Counted from the stretch's first letter, positions 9,528-20,799 are shown. The stretch: 61,623 nucleotides of DNA from Longibaculum muris (GCF_004343035.1 NZ_SMCQ01000018.1:1-61623), one strand, 5' to 3'. Notes: generated by a model not told the origin, from the letters alone. Translations and numbers: made by a program.

Positions 9528-10898
9528 TTAAATGTTTTGAACTCCATTTTCTTCATCTAATTTTTGTTTTTCCATAAGTTTAAAGAATGGATAATAAAGA
9601 CACATATCTAATATAATTAATCCAATAACAAGTATTCCTGCTTTGATATCCATACATCCTAAAGCTGCACCTAATGGAGCGGGTGTTGTCCATGGTGTTT
9701 CTATAACACCTTTTCCAACAATATGGAATGCCATACATGCATAAGCAATAATAGAATTCACGACTGGTACAAATATAAATGGAATCATCATTAATGGATT
9801 TAAAACCATTGGTAAACCAAAGATAATTGGTTCATTGATATTAAAGATAGCTGGTCCAATTGATAATTTACCAAGTGTTTTTAACTCTACAGATTTAGAG
9901 CGCAACAATAAGATACATAAACCTAAAGTGGCTCCTCCTCCACCAAGAGTAATGACATAAGACCAAAATGGTTGTGTAAAGAAATGAACAACTGGATCAC
10001 CTGCAGAAAATGCTGTAATATTAGCAACTAAGTACATTTGCATAAATGGCAAACGGATAGGTTGTGTAATACTTGCACCATGTAATCCAAAGAACCAAAA
10101 TGTTTGTGCAATAATTGTAATTAAACAAATTCCAAGTAATGAATCTAATCCTGAAATAGCTGGTGCAAGTAATGTCATAATCATACTTGGCAACAATTCA
10201 CCACTTATATTTTGAACAAATAGTGAAAGTGCATAGAAAACAACCACACATACAAACAATGGAATAATCGCATCAAATGATGAAGCAATTGCTGGTGGTA
10301 CCCCTTCAGGCATTTTAAAGCGAATATTTTTCTTCAACATAAAATGCATAATTTCAACGCATCCAATGGAAACAATAATAGCTGTGAAAATCCCTTTGGC
10401 ATCCAAGAATGTCGTTGGGATATAGTTCCCTGCCTTTGTTAGAAGATCTGTCATATTTGCCCCTTCACTCATTAAGCTAGCTGGCACAGCAGACACAACT
10501 GGTGATGAAACAATTAAAAATACTGCGGTTGAGACAATTGCTACATTTAATGTTGGCATCTCATATTTCTTAGCCAAATGATAAGCAATCGCAAAAGCCA
10601 CAAACAATCCCATTAATGCCATTGTCATGTTATAGGGTAATTGTAACATTGCTTTATTTGCTTGCGCCCAATTATACCATCCCATTAACATATCGCTAAT
10701 GACTCCCCAATTTGGTAATGTTTCTGGTTTAAATGGAGGTGTTGAAATAATTAAACAAACACCACCTAGAATTGATAGTGGAATCGCAACAACCATCCCA
10801 TCACGAATAGCTGCAAGATGTCTTTGATTCCCCAATTTATTTGCTAAAGGTAGTAAAGTACGATCAGCAAGTTGATTAAATTTTTCCATGAATTTCAT
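9528..10898 (-). CDS. celB: PTS lactose/cellobiose-family EIIC permease
   Basis: 456 residues, the normal size for a Lac/Cel-type EIIC, with about ten membrane helices. The conserved FFGLHG stretch (H273) and the NINEPIIFG motif (N355, E356) that contacts the sugar are present. It should import and phosphorylate a beta-glucoside such as cellobiose or chitobiose together with EIIA and EIIB proteins, none of which is encoded in this window. GGGAGG lies 8 bases before the ATG. The promoter at 10929-10958 and the tandem operators at 10962-11000 point to control by an RpiR-type regulator, plausibly the one at 12634-13434. Confidence 0.9.
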   Translation of the reverse strand: MKFMEKFNQLADRTLLPLANKLGNQRHLAAIRDGMVVAIPLSILGGVCLIISTPPFKPETLPNWGVISDMLMGWYNWAQANKAMLQLPYNMTMALMGLFVAFAIAYHLAKKYEMPTLNVAIVSTAVFLIVSSPVVSAVPASLMSEGANMTDLLTKAGNYIPTTFLDAKGIFTAIIVSIGCVEIMHFMLKKNIRFKMPEGVPPAIASSFDAIIPLFVCVVVFYALSLFVQNISGELLPSMIMTLLAPAISGLDSLLGICLITIIAQTFWFFGLHGASITQPIRLPFMQMYLVANITAFSAGDPVVHFFTQPFWSYVITLGGGGATLGLCILLLRSKSVELKTLGKLSIGPAIFNINEPIIFGLPMVLNPLMMIPFIFVPVVNSIIAYACMAFHIVGKGVIETPWTTPAPLGAALGCMDIKAGILVIGLIILDMCLYYPFFKLMEKQKLDEENGVQNI

Positions 10899-10928
10899 AG
10901 ATATTCCTCCCTTCTCAAATGTACCTGA

Positions 10929-10958
10929 ATTATATCTTTTTCAACACTCTTTTGGCAA
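10929..10958 (-). promoter_or_regulatory. Promoter of the PTS IIC gene
   Basis: On the minus strand TTGCCA (10953-10958) and TATAAT (10929-10934) are separated by 18 bases, about 31 bases before the IIC start codon. Confidence 0.65.
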
Positions 10959-10961
10959 TTC

Positions 10962-11000
10962 TTTTCCATATTGTCGAAATTATTTCCACATTGTGGAAAT
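10962..11000. promoter_or_regulatory. Tandem inverted-repeat operators upstream of the PTS promoter
   Basis: Positions 10982-11000 form a perfect 9-bp-arm palindrome around a central base (arms ATTTCCACA and TGTGGAAAT). Positions 10962-10980 are a degenerate copy with three differences. Their centres are 20 bp apart, two helical turns, and the inner one abuts the -35 box. That geometry suits an activator or cooperative dimer pair. The RpiR gene at 12634-13434 is the nearest candidate regulator. Confidence 0.7.
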
Positions 11001-11089
11001 GTGTTGATTTTTCAATGTAATTAAGATATATTATTAATTTAGCGCTACATAATTAGGAATATCATAAATTTAAAATAAAAATTATTTTC

Positions 11090-11117
11090 TTGACACTATC
11101 AAAAAATCACTTATAAT
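11090..11117 (+). promoter_or_regulatory. Promoter of the NagB/YieK-like gene
   Basis: Perfect TTGACA (11090-11095) and TATAAT (11112-11117) boxes are separated by 16 bases, divergent from the PTS promoter. The 270-base gap between the two genes holds both promoters and the operators. Confidence 0.8.
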
Positions 11118-11168
11118 GTGACTTGTGTAAGTTTTATCTTCTTGATATAAATCAAGGAGGAAAGAATT

Positions 11169-11888
11169 ATGAAATTAATTATTGAAGAATCAGAACAAAA
11201 AATGAGTGAAAGTGCAATGCACATTTTACTCGGTGCTATGATGCAAGACAAACGTGTGAATATTTCTTTAACAGCTGGGAAATCACCTGTCAATCTTTAT
11301 AAGATGATGATCCCTTATATCAAAGACCAAGATAAATTTAAGGATATTGAGTATTGGTTATTTGATGAAGCACCATATCTTGATAAACCATATGGTCCTA
11401 ACTGGGAAGAAATGCAAGAACTTTTCTTTAAAGATGCTCATATTCCTGATGAACGCATTCACACAACAACAATGGAAAATTGGGAAACTTATGATCAAGA
11501 AATCCGTAACGCTGGTGGTATTGATGTGATGTTGATTGGTTTAGGATTTGATGGTCATTTCTGCAGTAATTGTCCAAGATGTACACCAATGGATAGTTAT
11601 ACTTATCCAATGGATCGTAAAACAAAAAATGCAGCTAATCCTGGATATCCTGAAAAACCACATTTACCAATCACTCTTACAATGGGACCAAAAAGTTTAA
11701 TGCGTGTTAAACATTTGGTAATGATTGTGACAGGAAAAGAAAAAGCTGAAATCTTAAAACAAGTTTTAGATTCACCGATTACAGATGAATTACCTGCAAC
11801 AATCTTAAAATTACATCCTAATTTTACTGTGATTTGTGATCAAGATGCTGCATCATTATTAAATTTAGAAGATTACAAAAGATTATAA
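11169..11888 (+). CDS. NagB-like sugar-phosphate isomerase/deaminase (YieK-like)
   Basis: 239 residues of the glucosamine-6-phosphate isomerase/6-phosphogluconolactonase fold. The phosphate-binding LTAGKSP (34-40), the FDE motif (65-67, cf. MDE in NagB) and GLGFDGHF (D128, H130) replace the NagB catalytic GIGxDGH stretch. The canonical NagB lid sequence is not seen, so the exact reaction is uncertain. It most resembles E. coli YieK, which sits near the bgl beta-glucoside genes. Next to a cellobiose-type permease, a role in handling a sugar 6-phosphate is inferred. The AAGGAGG site and the consensus promoter suggest strong expression. Confidence 0.8.
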   Translation: MKLIIEESEQKMSESAMHILLGAMMQDKRVNISLTAGKSPVNLYKMMIPYIKDQDKFKDIEYWLFDEAPYLDKPYGPNWEEMQELFFKDAHIPDERIHTTTMENWETYDQEIRNAGGIDVMLIGLGFDGHFCSNCPRCTPMDSYTYPMDRKTKNAANPGYPEKPHLPITLTMGPKSLMRVKHLVMIVTGKEKAEILKQVLDSPITDELPATILKLHPNFTVICDQDAASLLNLEDYKRL

Positions 11889-11898
11889 TTGATTTCTA

Positions 11899-11926
11899 AA
11901 GAAGATGAATTTTCATCTTCTTTTTG
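11899..11926 (+). terminator. Terminator after the NagB/YieK-like gene
   Basis: GAAGATGA/TCATCTTC hairpin (11901-11920) followed by TTTTTG. Confidence 0.85.
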
Positions 11927-11947
11927 TTTCCAAGATTTGGAAATGAA

Positions 11948-11977
11948 TTGATGAATGATAAATGACTTTGTTATAAT
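11948..11977 (+). promoter_or_regulatory. Promoter of the RDD membrane protein gene
   Basis: TTGATG (11948-11953), an 18-base spacer and a perfect TATAAT (11972-11977), about 29 bases before the start codon. Confidence 0.6.
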
Positions 11978-12006
11978 TTTAAAAAGTTTATTTTGAGGTG
12001 AGAAAA

Positions 12007-12570
12007 ATGTCAAAGAAAAAAGTTACAAATAAAAATGATATTATTGAATTAAGAGTAAAGAGATTTTTAGCAATGGTTATTGATTGGTACTTAACAAACA
12101 TGTTAGCTGTTATTCCTATCACTTTCTATTTTCGTAATGGTGATTATTTACAGCCTTATATGTTTGATTTTATCCATTATGATTTTCAAACAGCACTTTT
12201 ACTTATTTTATATGGTATAGCAATTGGTTTGATATATTACATAATCATTCCTGTATTCCTTTGGAAAGGACAAACATTGGGTAAAAAAATATGTAAGATT
12301 CAAATTGTTGATATCAATGAAAACAATATTACTTTAAAGACAATGTTATTAAGGGAACTTGTTGGAGCAACACTATTAGAAGGTGGTATTGTCATAACCG
12401 CAACTTACTTAAGAAAACTATTACCTGTGTTAGGTTTTACAAGTTTTGTTGAGCCACTAAAGTATCTTGCTTATGGATTAACTTTACTGTCTATTTTATA
12501 TGCTTATTTTCAACCAAATTCCCAATCTTTTCATGATAAAATAGCCCAAACAATTATCATAAAAAAATAA
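12007..12570 (+). CDS. RDD-family membrane protein
   Basis: About 187 residues with about four hydrophobic segments. The RDD-family signature is present: Arg and Asp at the first membrane helix (KRFLAMVIDWY) and the GQTLGKKICKIQIVD loop before the later helices. The family is widespread, and some members have been linked to Na+/H+ transport or export, but no role can be assigned here. The ATG at 12007 has GAGGTG six bases upstream; the GTG at 11998 lies within that site. It has its own promoter and is followed by the RpiR gene on the same strand. Confidence 0.8.
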   Translation: MSKKKVTNKNDIIELRVKRFLAMVIDWYLTNMLAVIPITFYFRNGDYLQPYMFDFIHYDFQTALLLILYGIAIGLIYYIIIPVFLWKGQTLGKKICKIQIVDINENNITLKTMLLRELVGATLLEGGIVITATYLRKLLPVLGFTSFVEPLKYLAYGLTLLSILYAYFQPNSQSFHDKIAQTIIIKK

Positions 12571-12633
12571 ATTGTATTTCCCCTCCTTTCGTGATATATA
12601 TAATATAATCATATGTCGAAAAGAGGAAAAAAT

Positions 12634-13434
12634 ATGTTTAATCTTATGATTATCTTGCTATCTACTATTAATAGTGAGCCTATTGATTCAAACAATTATA
12701 AAATCGCAAAATTTTTGATTGAAAATATTCATGATTTAGAAGATATTACATTAACAGATTTAGCCAAACAATGTTATGTTTCTAATTCCAGTATTTCACG
12801 TTTTTGTCGTGATATTGGTTTAAATGATTTCAACGCACTTAAAAGTCAAGTCGCTAGATTTGCAATTGAACATGAACATGCTAAAAAGAAATATGATTTT
12901 AAATCTTTTGAAGCTAGCTCTTTATGTAAATCTTATATTTTAAGCGTGATGGATAATTTAAAATCACTTTATAATAGTGTGATTGAAGAAGATATTCAAA
13001 ATCTTGTTAAAGATATTTATCAATATAAAAAAGTGGCTGCTTTTGGTTATATGCAATCTGAAAATATTGCTTTAAACTTGCAGTTTGATTTACAAACGAG
13101 TGGCAAAATTTTATTTACTTGTATTAAGTTTATTAATCAAGTGGAATATATTCAAAATGCTGATGAAGAAACATTAATCATTATTTTTTCTGAATCTGGT
13201 ACTTATTTTGATCGTGTATTTCAGCGTAGTAAACCTTTTAAAAACTTAAAAGTTAAACCTAAGATTTATATGATTACATCTAATTTTAATATATCCCTTC
13301 CGTATGTAGATGAATATATTCGCTATCATAGTCGTAAGGACTATGCAAGTCATCCTTATCCTCTTGCTATTATTGCTGATTTAATTTGTATTCAATATGC
13401 ACAACTTTTACAAGAAAAAGAAAAAACCTTATAG
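12634..13434 (+). CDS. RpiR-family transcriptional regulator
   Basis: About 266 residues. The N-terminal RpiR HTH domain (about 10-75) includes TLTDLAKQCYVSNSSISRFC. The C-terminal SIS sugar-phosphate-binding domain (about 105-245) has FGYMQSENIAL and the FSESGTYFDRV phosphate loop. It should respond to a sugar phosphate such as a beta-glucoside 6-phosphate. The ATG at 12634 has GAGG seven bases upstream; the ATG at 12613 lacks a site. Proximity makes it the likely regulator of the PTS gene through the palindromes at 10962-11000. Confidence 0.88.
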   Translation: MFNLMIILLSTINSEPIDSNNYKIAKFLIENIHDLEDITLTDLAKQCYVSNSSISRFCRDIGLNDFNALKSQVARFAIEHEHAKKKYDFKSFEASSLCKSYILSVMDNLKSLYNSVIEEDIQNLVKDIYQYKKVAAFGYMQSENIALNLQFDLQTSGKILFTCIKFINQVEYIQNADEETLIIIFSESGTYFDRVFQRSKPFKNLKVKPKIYMITSNFNISLPYVDEYIRYHSRKDYASHPYPLAIIADLICIQYAQLLQEKEKTL

Positions 13435-13457
13435 AGAATTTTCTCTATAAGGTTTTT
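13424..13457. terminator. Bidirectional terminator between rpiR and ilvB
   Basis: A near-perfect palindrome (AACCTTATAGAGAA/TTCTCTATAAGGTT) flanked by A5 and T5 serves the convergent rpiR gene and the end of the leu/ilv operon. Confidence 0.9.
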
Positions 13458-13459
13458 GA

Positions 13460-15136
13460 TTATTCATTAACATCATTTTGATCAAAGACTTCATCAATAG
13501 CAGCTCCTGGAGCAACCATTGGGAAGACTTTATCATCTTCTTGAATCATACATTCAATCACAACTGGTCCATTATAATCCATTGCTTCTTGAATAGCTGG
13601 TGCAACTTCTTCTTTCTTAGTAACTTTAATAGCTTTACATCCTAAACCTTCAGCTACCTTACAGAAATCAACTTTATCATTTAAAACAGTTGCAGAATAA
13701 CGTTTACCATAGAATAAAGTTTGCCATTGTCTAACCATTCCTAAGACATGGTTATTTAAGATAACTTCAATAATTGGTACATTATAACGAGAAGCTGTTG
13801 CTAATTCATTCATGTTCATTCTAAAACATCCATCTCCAGCAATATTGAAAACATATTGTTCTGATTTTCCATATTTACAACCAATAGAAGCACCTAAACC
13901 ATATCCCATTGTTCCAAGTCCACCACTTGTAATCAATTGACGTGGTCTCCTAAAATGATAATATTGTGCTGCCCACATTTGGTTTTGTCCTACTTCTGTA
14001 CAAATAATTGCATTACTATCAGTTAATGCTTCAATTTGTTCAATAACATATGGTCCTGTTAAAACATCAGGATTATAGCTTAATGGATATTGATCTTTTA
14101 AAGCACGAATTTCTTTAAGCCATTGTGGATGGTTTTGTTGTTTCAATAATAAATTTAATGCACTTAATACACTTTTGGCATCACCAACAATACCTAAATC
14201 AACCATAACATTCTTATTAATTTCTGCTTCATCAACATCAATATGAATAATTTTCGCATGTTTTGCAAACTTCTTAGCATTTCCCGTCACACGATCACTA
14301 AATCTTGCTCCAACAACAACTAACAAGTCACATTGAGAAACACCTAAGTTACTTGCTTTTGTTCCATGCATTCCTAACATTCCAGTATAACGTGGATTTG
14401 TTCCATCAAAAGCTCCTTTTCCCATTAAAGAATCAGTAACTGGAGCATCAATTTTTTCCACAAATTCTTTTAATTCAGCTGATGCATTAGCTGCAACAGC
14501 ACCCCCACCAACAAATACAAATGGTTTTTCACTTTCTTCAATCATTTCAATTGCTTTTTTAATTGTTGAAGTTGGGTAAGTATAATTACGTCTTTCAATA
14601 TGTTCAGGTTCTAAATGTTTATATTCACAATGTGCTAAAGTCACATCTTTAGTGATATCAACCAAAACAGCCCCTGGTCTACCTTCTTTAGCAATCTGGA
14701 ATGCTTTACGAATTGTTGGTGCTAAATCTTCAACTCTCTTAACAATAAAATTATGTTTTGTAATTGGCATTGTTACTCCAGTAATATCAACTTCTTGAAA
14801 ACTGTCTTTTCCTAGTAGTGGTACAACTTGGTTGGCAGTAATTGCAACAAGTGGAATAGAATCCATTTGAGCAGTTGCAATACCGGTAACAAGATTAGTA
14901 GCTCCTGGTCCACTGGTTGCCATACAAACACCAACTTTTCCAGTCGCACGTGCATATCCATCAGCCGCATGAGCAGCCCCTTGTTCATGAGAAGTTAAGA
15001 CATGGTTAATCTTATCTTGATATTTATATAAACTATCATAGATTTCTAGTATTGTTCCGCCTGGATAACCGAACACAGTGTCAACACCTTGTTCAAGTAA
15101 ACATTCAACAACAATATCTGATCCTTTCATTTCCAT
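13460..15136 (-). CDS. ilvB: Acetolactate synthase, large (catalytic) subunit
   Basis: 558 residues, normal for the family. It has an N-terminal TPP-binding pyrimidine domain with the catalytic Glu in SHEQGAAHAADGYA, a central FAD-like domain, and a C-terminal TPP domain with GDGCFRMNMNEL followed by NNHVLGMVRQWQ. It condenses pyruvate (or pyruvate plus 2-oxobutyrate) to acetolactate or acetohydroxybutyrate, the first common step of branched-chain amino-acid synthesis. It needs the ACT subunit encoded at 20804-21313, which is unusually six genes away at the other end of the operon. An AAGGAGG site precedes the ATG. It is the last gene of the operon. Confidence 0.97.
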   Translation of the reverse strand: MEMKGSDIVVECLLEQGVDTVFGYPGGTILEIYDSLYKYQDKINHVLTSHEQGAAHAADGYARATGKVGVCMATSGPGATNLVTGIATAQMDSIPLVAITANQVVPLLGKDSFQEVDITGVTMPITKHNFIVKRVEDLAPTIRKAFQIAKEGRPGAVLVDITKDVTLAHCEYKHLEPEHIERRNYTYPTSTIKKAIEMIEESEKPFVFVGGGAVAANASAELKEFVEKIDAPVTDSLMGKGAFDGTNPRYTGMLGMHGTKASNLGVSQCDLLVVVGARFSDRVTGNAKKFAKHAKIIHIDVDEAEINKNVMVDLGIVGDAKSVLSALNLLLKQQNHPQWLKEIRALKDQYPLSYNPDVLTGPYVIEQIEALTDSNAIICTEVGQNQMWAAQYYHFRRPRQLITSGGLGTMGYGLGASIGCKYGKSEQYVFNIAGDGCFRMNMNELATASRYNVPIIEVILNNHVLGMVRQWQTLFYGKRYSATVLNDKVDFCKVAEGLGCKAIKVTKKEEVAPAIQEAMDYNGPVVIECMIQEDDKVFPMVAPGAAIDEVFDQNDVNE

Positions 15137-15154
15137 AGTGTTTCCTCCTTCTCT

Positions 15155-16819
15155 TTATTTGACTTTTAATACGGCTCCTGTGTTTGCTGAAGTAACCATT
15201 GCTGCATATTTTTTCAAATATCCTTTAACTTCAGGTACTTTAGGTTGCCAGTTTTTCTTTCTTTTTGCTAATTCTTCATCACTGACTAATAATTCAATAC
15301 GATGATTAGTAATATCAATATCAATCATATCGCCTTCTTCAACGAAAGCAATAGGTCCACCAACTGCTGCTTCTGGTGAAACATGTCCAATAGAAGCACC
15401 ACGTGTTGCTCCAGAGAAACGACCATCAGTAATTAAAGCAACATCTTTATCTAATCCCATACCTGCAATTTCTGATGTTGGTGATAACATTTCTCGCATT
15501 CCTGGTCCACCTTTAGGTCCTTCATAACGAATGACCACAACGTCTCCAGCAACAATCTTACCAGCACGAATAGCAGTTATTGCTTCTTCTTCGCTATCAA
15601 AGACTCTAGCTGGTCCTTTATGTTGTAACATTTCAGATGCAACTGCACTTTGTTTTACAACACAGCTATCAGGTGCTAAATTTCCTTTTAATACAGCAAT
15701 ACCACCTGTTTGACTATATGGGTTATCAATTGGTCGAATGATGTTTGGATCTAAGTTCACACATCCTTCAATATTTTCTTTTAATGTTTTTGTTGTACAA
15801 GTTAAGACATCAGTGTGTAAAACACCTAATTTATCTAACTCATTCATCACTGCATAAACCCCACCAGCTTCATTTAAATCTTCAATAAATGTATCTCCAG
15901 CAGGAGCTAAGTGACATAAGTTTGGTGTTTTTTGACTAATTTCATTGGCAATTTCTAAATTTAATTCAACACCTGCTTCATATGCAATAGCAGGTAAATG
16001 TAACATAGAGTTTGTTGAACATCCAAGTGCCATATCTACTGTCATAGCATTTAAGAATGCTTCTGTTGTCATGATATCTCTTGGTTTGATATCTTGTTCA
16101 ACTAATTTCATAATTTGCATACCAGCATGTTTAGCGAGTCTAATTCTTTCACTATAGACAGCTGGAATGGTTCCATTTCCTTTTAATCCCATTCCTAAAA
16201 CTTCAGTTAAGCAGTTCATTGAATTGGCTGTATACATACCTGAACATGATCCACATGTTGGACAAGCTTTTTCTTCAATTTCTTTTAATTTTTCTTCAGT
16301 GATCTTCCCAGCGTTCAATTGACCAACAGCTTCAAACAATGAAGATAAACATGTTTGTTTTCCATCTACACGACGACCAGCTAACATTGGTCCACCACTC
16401 ACAAAGATGGTTGGAATATTTAATCTCGCAGCTGCCATTAATAAACCAGGAACGTTCTTATCACAATTAGGAATCATAACTAAACCATCAAATTGATGAG
16501 CATTTGCTAAACATTCTGTACTATCACAAATTAATTCTCTTGTCACTAAAGAATATTTCATTCCTGTATGATTCATTGCAATTCCATCACAAACAGCAAT
16601 AGCAGGAACTTCAATAGGTGTTCCTCCAGCTAAATAAATTCCTTTTTTAACTGCTTCAGCAATCTTATCTAAATTCATATGTCCAGGAACAATTTCATTA
16701 TAAGAATTAACAACCCCAATTAATGGTCTTGATAATTCTTCTTCTGTCATTCCTAAAGCATTAAACAACGATCTATGTGGTGCTCTTTCAGCCCCTTTTT
16801 TGACATTATCACTTCTCAT
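15155..16819 (-). CDS. ilvD: Dihydroxy-acid dehydratase
   Basis: About 554 residues. Iron-sulfur Cys residues are visible in NCDKNVPG and in [18 protein letters not shown], with SDGRFSGAT-type ([11 protein letters not shown]) and [11 protein letters not shown] motifs near the C-terminus. It dehydrates dihydroxy-isovalerate and dihydroxy-methylvalerate to the 2-keto acids. ATG 16819 is chosen because GGGGAGG sits six bases upstream and the sequence from MRSDNVKKG is the family N-terminus; the frame is open further upstream into leuB. It lies between leuB and ilvB. Confidence 0.97.
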   Translation of the reverse strand: MRSDNVKKGAERAPHRSLFNALGMTEEELSRPLIGVVNSYNEIVPGHMNLDKIAEAVKKGIYLAGGTPIEVPAIAVCDGIAMNHTGMKYSLVTRELICDSTECLANAHQFDGLVMIPNCDKNVPGLLMAAARLNIPTIFVSGGPMLAGRRVDGKQTCLSSLFEAVGQLNAGKITEEKLKEIEEKACPTCGSCSGMYTANSMNCLTEVLGMGLKGNGTIPAVYSERIRLAKHAGMQIMKLVEQDIKPRDIMTTEAFLNAMTVDMALGCSTNSMLHLPAIAYEAGVELNLEIANEISQKTPNLCHLAPAGDTFIEDLNEAGGVYAVMNELDKLGVLHTDVLTCTTKTLKENIEGCVNLDPNIIRPIDNPYSQTGGIAVLKGNLAPDSCVVKQSAVASEMLQHKGPARVFDSEEEAITAIRAGKIVAGDVVVIRYEGPKGGPGMREMLSPTSEIAGMGLDKDVALITDGRFSGATRGASIGHVSPEAAVGGPIAFVEEGDMIDIDITNHRIELLVSDEELAKRKKNWQPKVPEVKGYLKKYAAMVTSANTGAVLKVK

Positions 16820-16833
16820 ATGTGACCTCCCCA

Positions 16834-17916
16834 TTATAAATTTTCCACAATCAAGTCGCCCATCTTCGAACAAGTAACTTGTTGTTTTCCTTCTGACATA
16901 ATATCAACAGTACGATATCCAGCTTTTAAAACCTTCTCAATGGCATCTTCAATAGCCTTTGCTTCATCATCCATATCAAATGAATAACGTAACATCATAG
17001 CCGCTGAAAGAATTGTTGCAATTGGATTTGCAATATCTTTTCCTGCAATATCTGGTGCACTTCCATGACTTGGTTCATACATTCCAAGTTTATCTTCTCT
17101 TAGTGATGCACTTGATAACATACCAATTGATCCTGTTACCATACTTGCTTCATCTGATAAAATATCACCAAACATATTTTCAGTTAAGATTACATCAAAT
17201 TGACGTGGATCTTTTACCAACTGCATCGCACAATTGTCTACTAACATATGTTCTACTTCAACTTCTGGATAATCTTTTGCCACCTCATTAACAATCTTAC
17301 GCCATAAACGAGATGTATCTAAAACATTAGCTTTATCCACACTTGTAACTTTCTTTCTTCTTTTCATGGCTATATCAAAACCACGTTTGGCAATTCTTCT
17401 AATTTCTTTTTCACTATAAACCAAATTATCATGAGCCACCATTTGTCCATCAATCTCTTTGGTTTCTCTTTCCCCAAAATATAATCCACCAGTTAACTCA
17501 CGCATAATCATCATATCAAAACCACCTTCAGTGATTTCTTCTTTTAAAGGACAAGCGCTCTTTAATTCATCATATAAATAAGCTGGTCTTAAATTAGCAA
17601 ATAAACCTAATTCTTTACGCATCTTTAATAAACCTGCTTCTGGTCTTAAAGATGGTTCTAACTGATACCAAGGTGATGTATTGGTATCACCACCAATGGA
17701 ACCTAGTAATACAGCATCACTTGCTTTAGCAATTTTGATAGCTTCATCAGTTAATGGAACTCCATATTCATCAATTGAAGCCCCACCCATTAAAATATTT
17801 TGATAATGAAATGTATGTTTATATTGACATGCAATCGCATCTAAAACCTTAATCGCTTGATTAACAATTTCTGGTCCGATTCCATCGCCTTTAATAACTA
17901 CAATATTCTTTTCCAT
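16834..17916 (-). CDS. leuB: 3-isopropylmalate dehydrogenase
   Basis: 360 residues, the typical length. GDGIGPEI at the N-terminus, the substrate-binding Arg series around [33 protein letters not shown], the metal-binding Asp region ([10 protein letters not shown]) and the NAD-selecting [15 protein letters not shown] are all present. It oxidises and decarboxylates 3-isopropylmalate to 2-ketoisocaproate. An AGAGAGG site precedes the ATG; it lies 3 bases after leuD. Confidence 0.97.
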   Translation of the reverse strand: MEKNIVVIKGDGIGPEIVNQAIKVLDAIACQYKHTFHYQNILMGGASIDEYGVPLTDEAIKIAKASDAVLLGSIGGDTNTSPWYQLEPSLRPEAGLLKMRKELGLFANLRPAYLYDELKSACPLKEEITEGGFDMMIMRELTGGLYFGERETKEIDGQMVAHDNLVYSEKEIRRIAKRGFDIAMKRRKKVTSVDKANVLDTSRLWRKIVNEVAKDYPEVEVEHMLVDNCAMQLVKDPRQFDVILTENMFGDILSDEASMVTGSIGMLSSASLREDKLGMYEPSHGSAPDIAGKDIANPIATILSAAMMLRYSFDMDDEAKAIEDAIEKVLKAGYRTVDIMSEGKQQVTCSKMGDLIVENL

Positions 17917-17919
17917 AAT

Positions 17920-18414
17920 TTAACCTCTCTTTTTCTCATTTACATAATTCACTAAACCATTGACTTGAATCATTTTTTGTAAGAATTCAGGGAAAGGTTG
18001 TGCCTGATATTCTTTATGCTTTGTTTGATTATAAATTTTTCCTGTATCAAAATCAACTTCTACAATATTTCCTTCATCAATATCATCAGCGGCTTCTTCA
18101 CATTCCAAAATTGCAAATCCAATATTAATTGAATTACGATAGAAAATTCTCGCAAATGATTTGGCAATAACACAACTCACACCTGCTGTCTTTAAAGCTA
18201 AAGGAGCATGTTCACGAGACGAACCACAACCAAAGTTCTTTCCTGCCACCATAATATCTCCAACTTCCACTCGTTCTACGAAAGTGGGATCAATATCCAC
18301 CATCGCATGACTTGCAAGTTCTTTGGCATCAAATGAATTTAAATAACGGGCTGGAATAATAACATCTGTATCAACGTTATCTCCATATTTTAAAACTTTA
18401 CCATTGGCTTTCAT
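17920..18414 (-). CDS. leuD: 3-isopropylmalate dehydratase, small subunit
   Basis: About 164 residues, the short form of LeuD found with the approximately 420-residue LeuC type. The swivel-domain motifs [11 protein letters not shown] and [17 protein letters not shown] are present. With LeuC it isomerises 2-isopropylmalate to 3-isopropylmalate. ATG 18414 starts one base after the LeuC stop (TAAGATG) with a GGGAG site, which implies translational coupling; the longer open frame upstream only overlaps leuC. Confidence 0.96.
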   Translation of the reverse strand: MKANGKVLKYGDNVDTDVIIPARYLNSFDAKELASHAMVDIDPTFVERVEVGDIMVAGKNFGCGSSREHAPLALKTAGVSCVIAKSFARIFYRNSINIGFAILECEEAADDIDEGNIVEVDFDTGKIYNQTKHKEYQAQPFPEFLQKMIQVNGLVNYVNEKKRG

Positions 18415-18415
18415 C

Positions 18416-19687
18416 TTATTCTCCCACCTTTCTTGGATCAGCAATATATCCAGCAATTGCACTTGCAGCAGCAACTTCAGGTGAAGCTAAGTAAATCAAA
18501 GCTTCTGTATCACCCATTCTTCCAACAAAGTTACGATTTGTTGTAGAAACACATTTTTCACCTTTAGCCATGACTCCCATATGACCACCCATACAAGGTC
18601 CACAACTTGGTGTATTAAAAGCACATCCTGCTTCAACAAAGATTTCTGCCAAACCTTCACGAATACATTCAACAAAGATCTTTTGAGTTGCTGGAACAAC
18701 CATGACACGCACTCTATCAGCCACTTTTTTACCTTTTAAAATAGCTGCTGCTTTACGTAAATCACTCATACGTCCATTCGTACATGAACCAATCACAACT
18801 TGATCAATATAAATCTTTTCCTCATTATTGATTTCATCCATTGTATGTGCATTTCCTGGTAAATGTGGGAATGCAACTGTTGGCATAATCTTTGATAAAT
18901 CAATTTCAATGACTTCATCATATATAGCATCTTCATCTGCCACATATTCTTTATAAACTTTCTTTGAATGCTTTTGCATATATTCTCTTGTTTTATCATC
19001 AACTGGAAAAATCCCATTTTTAGCTCCAGCTTCTATCGCCATATTACAAATAGTAAAACGATCATCCATAGATAACTCAGCGACACCTTCACCAACAAAT
19101 TCCATAGATTTATATAAAGCCCCATCAACCCCAATTTGGCCGATAATGTGTAAAATCACATCTTTACCACTTACATAAGGTTGTAATTTTCCTTTTAAAA
19201 CAAATTTGATAGCACTTGGAACTTTAAACCATAATTCACCAGTTGCCATACCTGTGGCAATATCAGTTGTTCCTACCCCTGTAGAAAAAGCTCCCAATGC
19301 ACCATAAGTACAAGTATGAGAATCAGCTCCAATAATACATTCACCAGCTACAACAATACCCTTTTCTGGTAAAATCGCATGTTCAACACCACATTTTCCT
19401 TGTTCCATATGATGAGTTAAACATTGATTTAATGAAAATTCACGAATAGCTTTAGAATTTTCTGCTGATTTAATATCTTTATTTGGTGTAAAATGATCAG
19501 GCACCAATACAACTTTATCCTTATCAAACACCTTATCAGCCATTTGTTTAAAAATTGGTAATGCCATTGGTCCAGTAATATCATTGGCCATAACCACATC
19601 CAATTTTGCTTCAATTAACTGACCAGCAACAACTTCTTGCATTCCTGCATGATCAGCCAAGATTTTTTGTGTCATTGTCATTGACAT
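18416..19687 (-). CDS. leuC: 3-isopropylmalate dehydratase, large subunit
   Basis: 423 residues, the archaeal/clostridial-type LeuC. The [4Fe-4S] ligands are visible in VIGSCTNGR and in [10 protein letters not shown], with [13 protein letters not shown] near residue 120. It forms isopropylmalate isomerase with LeuD. A GGGGGAA site lies before the ATG. The 83-base gap to ilvC upstream contains two intercistronic hairpins. Confidence 0.96.
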   Translation of the reverse strand: MSMTMTQKILADHAGMQEVVAGQLIEAKLDVVMANDITGPMALPIFKQMADKVFDKDKVVLVPDHFTPNKDIKSAENSKAIREFSLNQCLTHHMEQGKCGVEHAILPEKGIVVAGECIIGADSHTCTYGALGAFSTGVGTTDIATGMATGELWFKVPSAIKFVLKGKLQPYVSGKDVILHIIGQIGVDGALYKSMEFVGEGVAELSMDDRFTICNMAIEAGAKNGIFPVDDKTREYMQKHSKKVYKEYVADEDAIYDEVIEIDLSKIMPTVAFPHLPGNAHTMDEINNEEKIYIDQVVIGSCTNGRMSDLRKAAAILKGKKVADRVRVMVVPATQKIFVECIREGLAEIFVEAGCAFNTPSCGPCMGGHMGVMAKGEKCVSTTNRNFVGRMGDTEALIYLASPEVAAASAIAGYIADPRKVGE

Positions 19688-19723
19688 ATGAATTCCCCCT
19701 TTACCCCTTTGTATGTCATCACT

Positions 19724-19769
19724 AAAGAGTCAATAGACTCTTTACTGAACACACACAAAGTGTGTGTGT
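19724..19769 (-). other. Two intercistronic hairpins between ilvC and leuC
   Basis: ACACACACA/TGTGTGTGT (9 bp, 3-base loop, 19749-19769) and AAAGAGTC/GACTCTTT (8 bp, 4-base loop, 19724-19743) stand side by side just after the ilvC stop. There is no T-run, so they are not standard terminators. Stabilising or processing the upstream leuA-ilvH-ilvC message is a reasonable inference. Confidence 0.75.
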
Positions 19770-19770
19770 A

Positions 19771-20799
<1,029 letters not shown>

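Noticed and set aside
11036-11050. Possible catabolite-control (cre) site around AGCGCT
   Set aside because: The core AGCGCT is present but the outer bases do not match the cre pattern, so it was not called.
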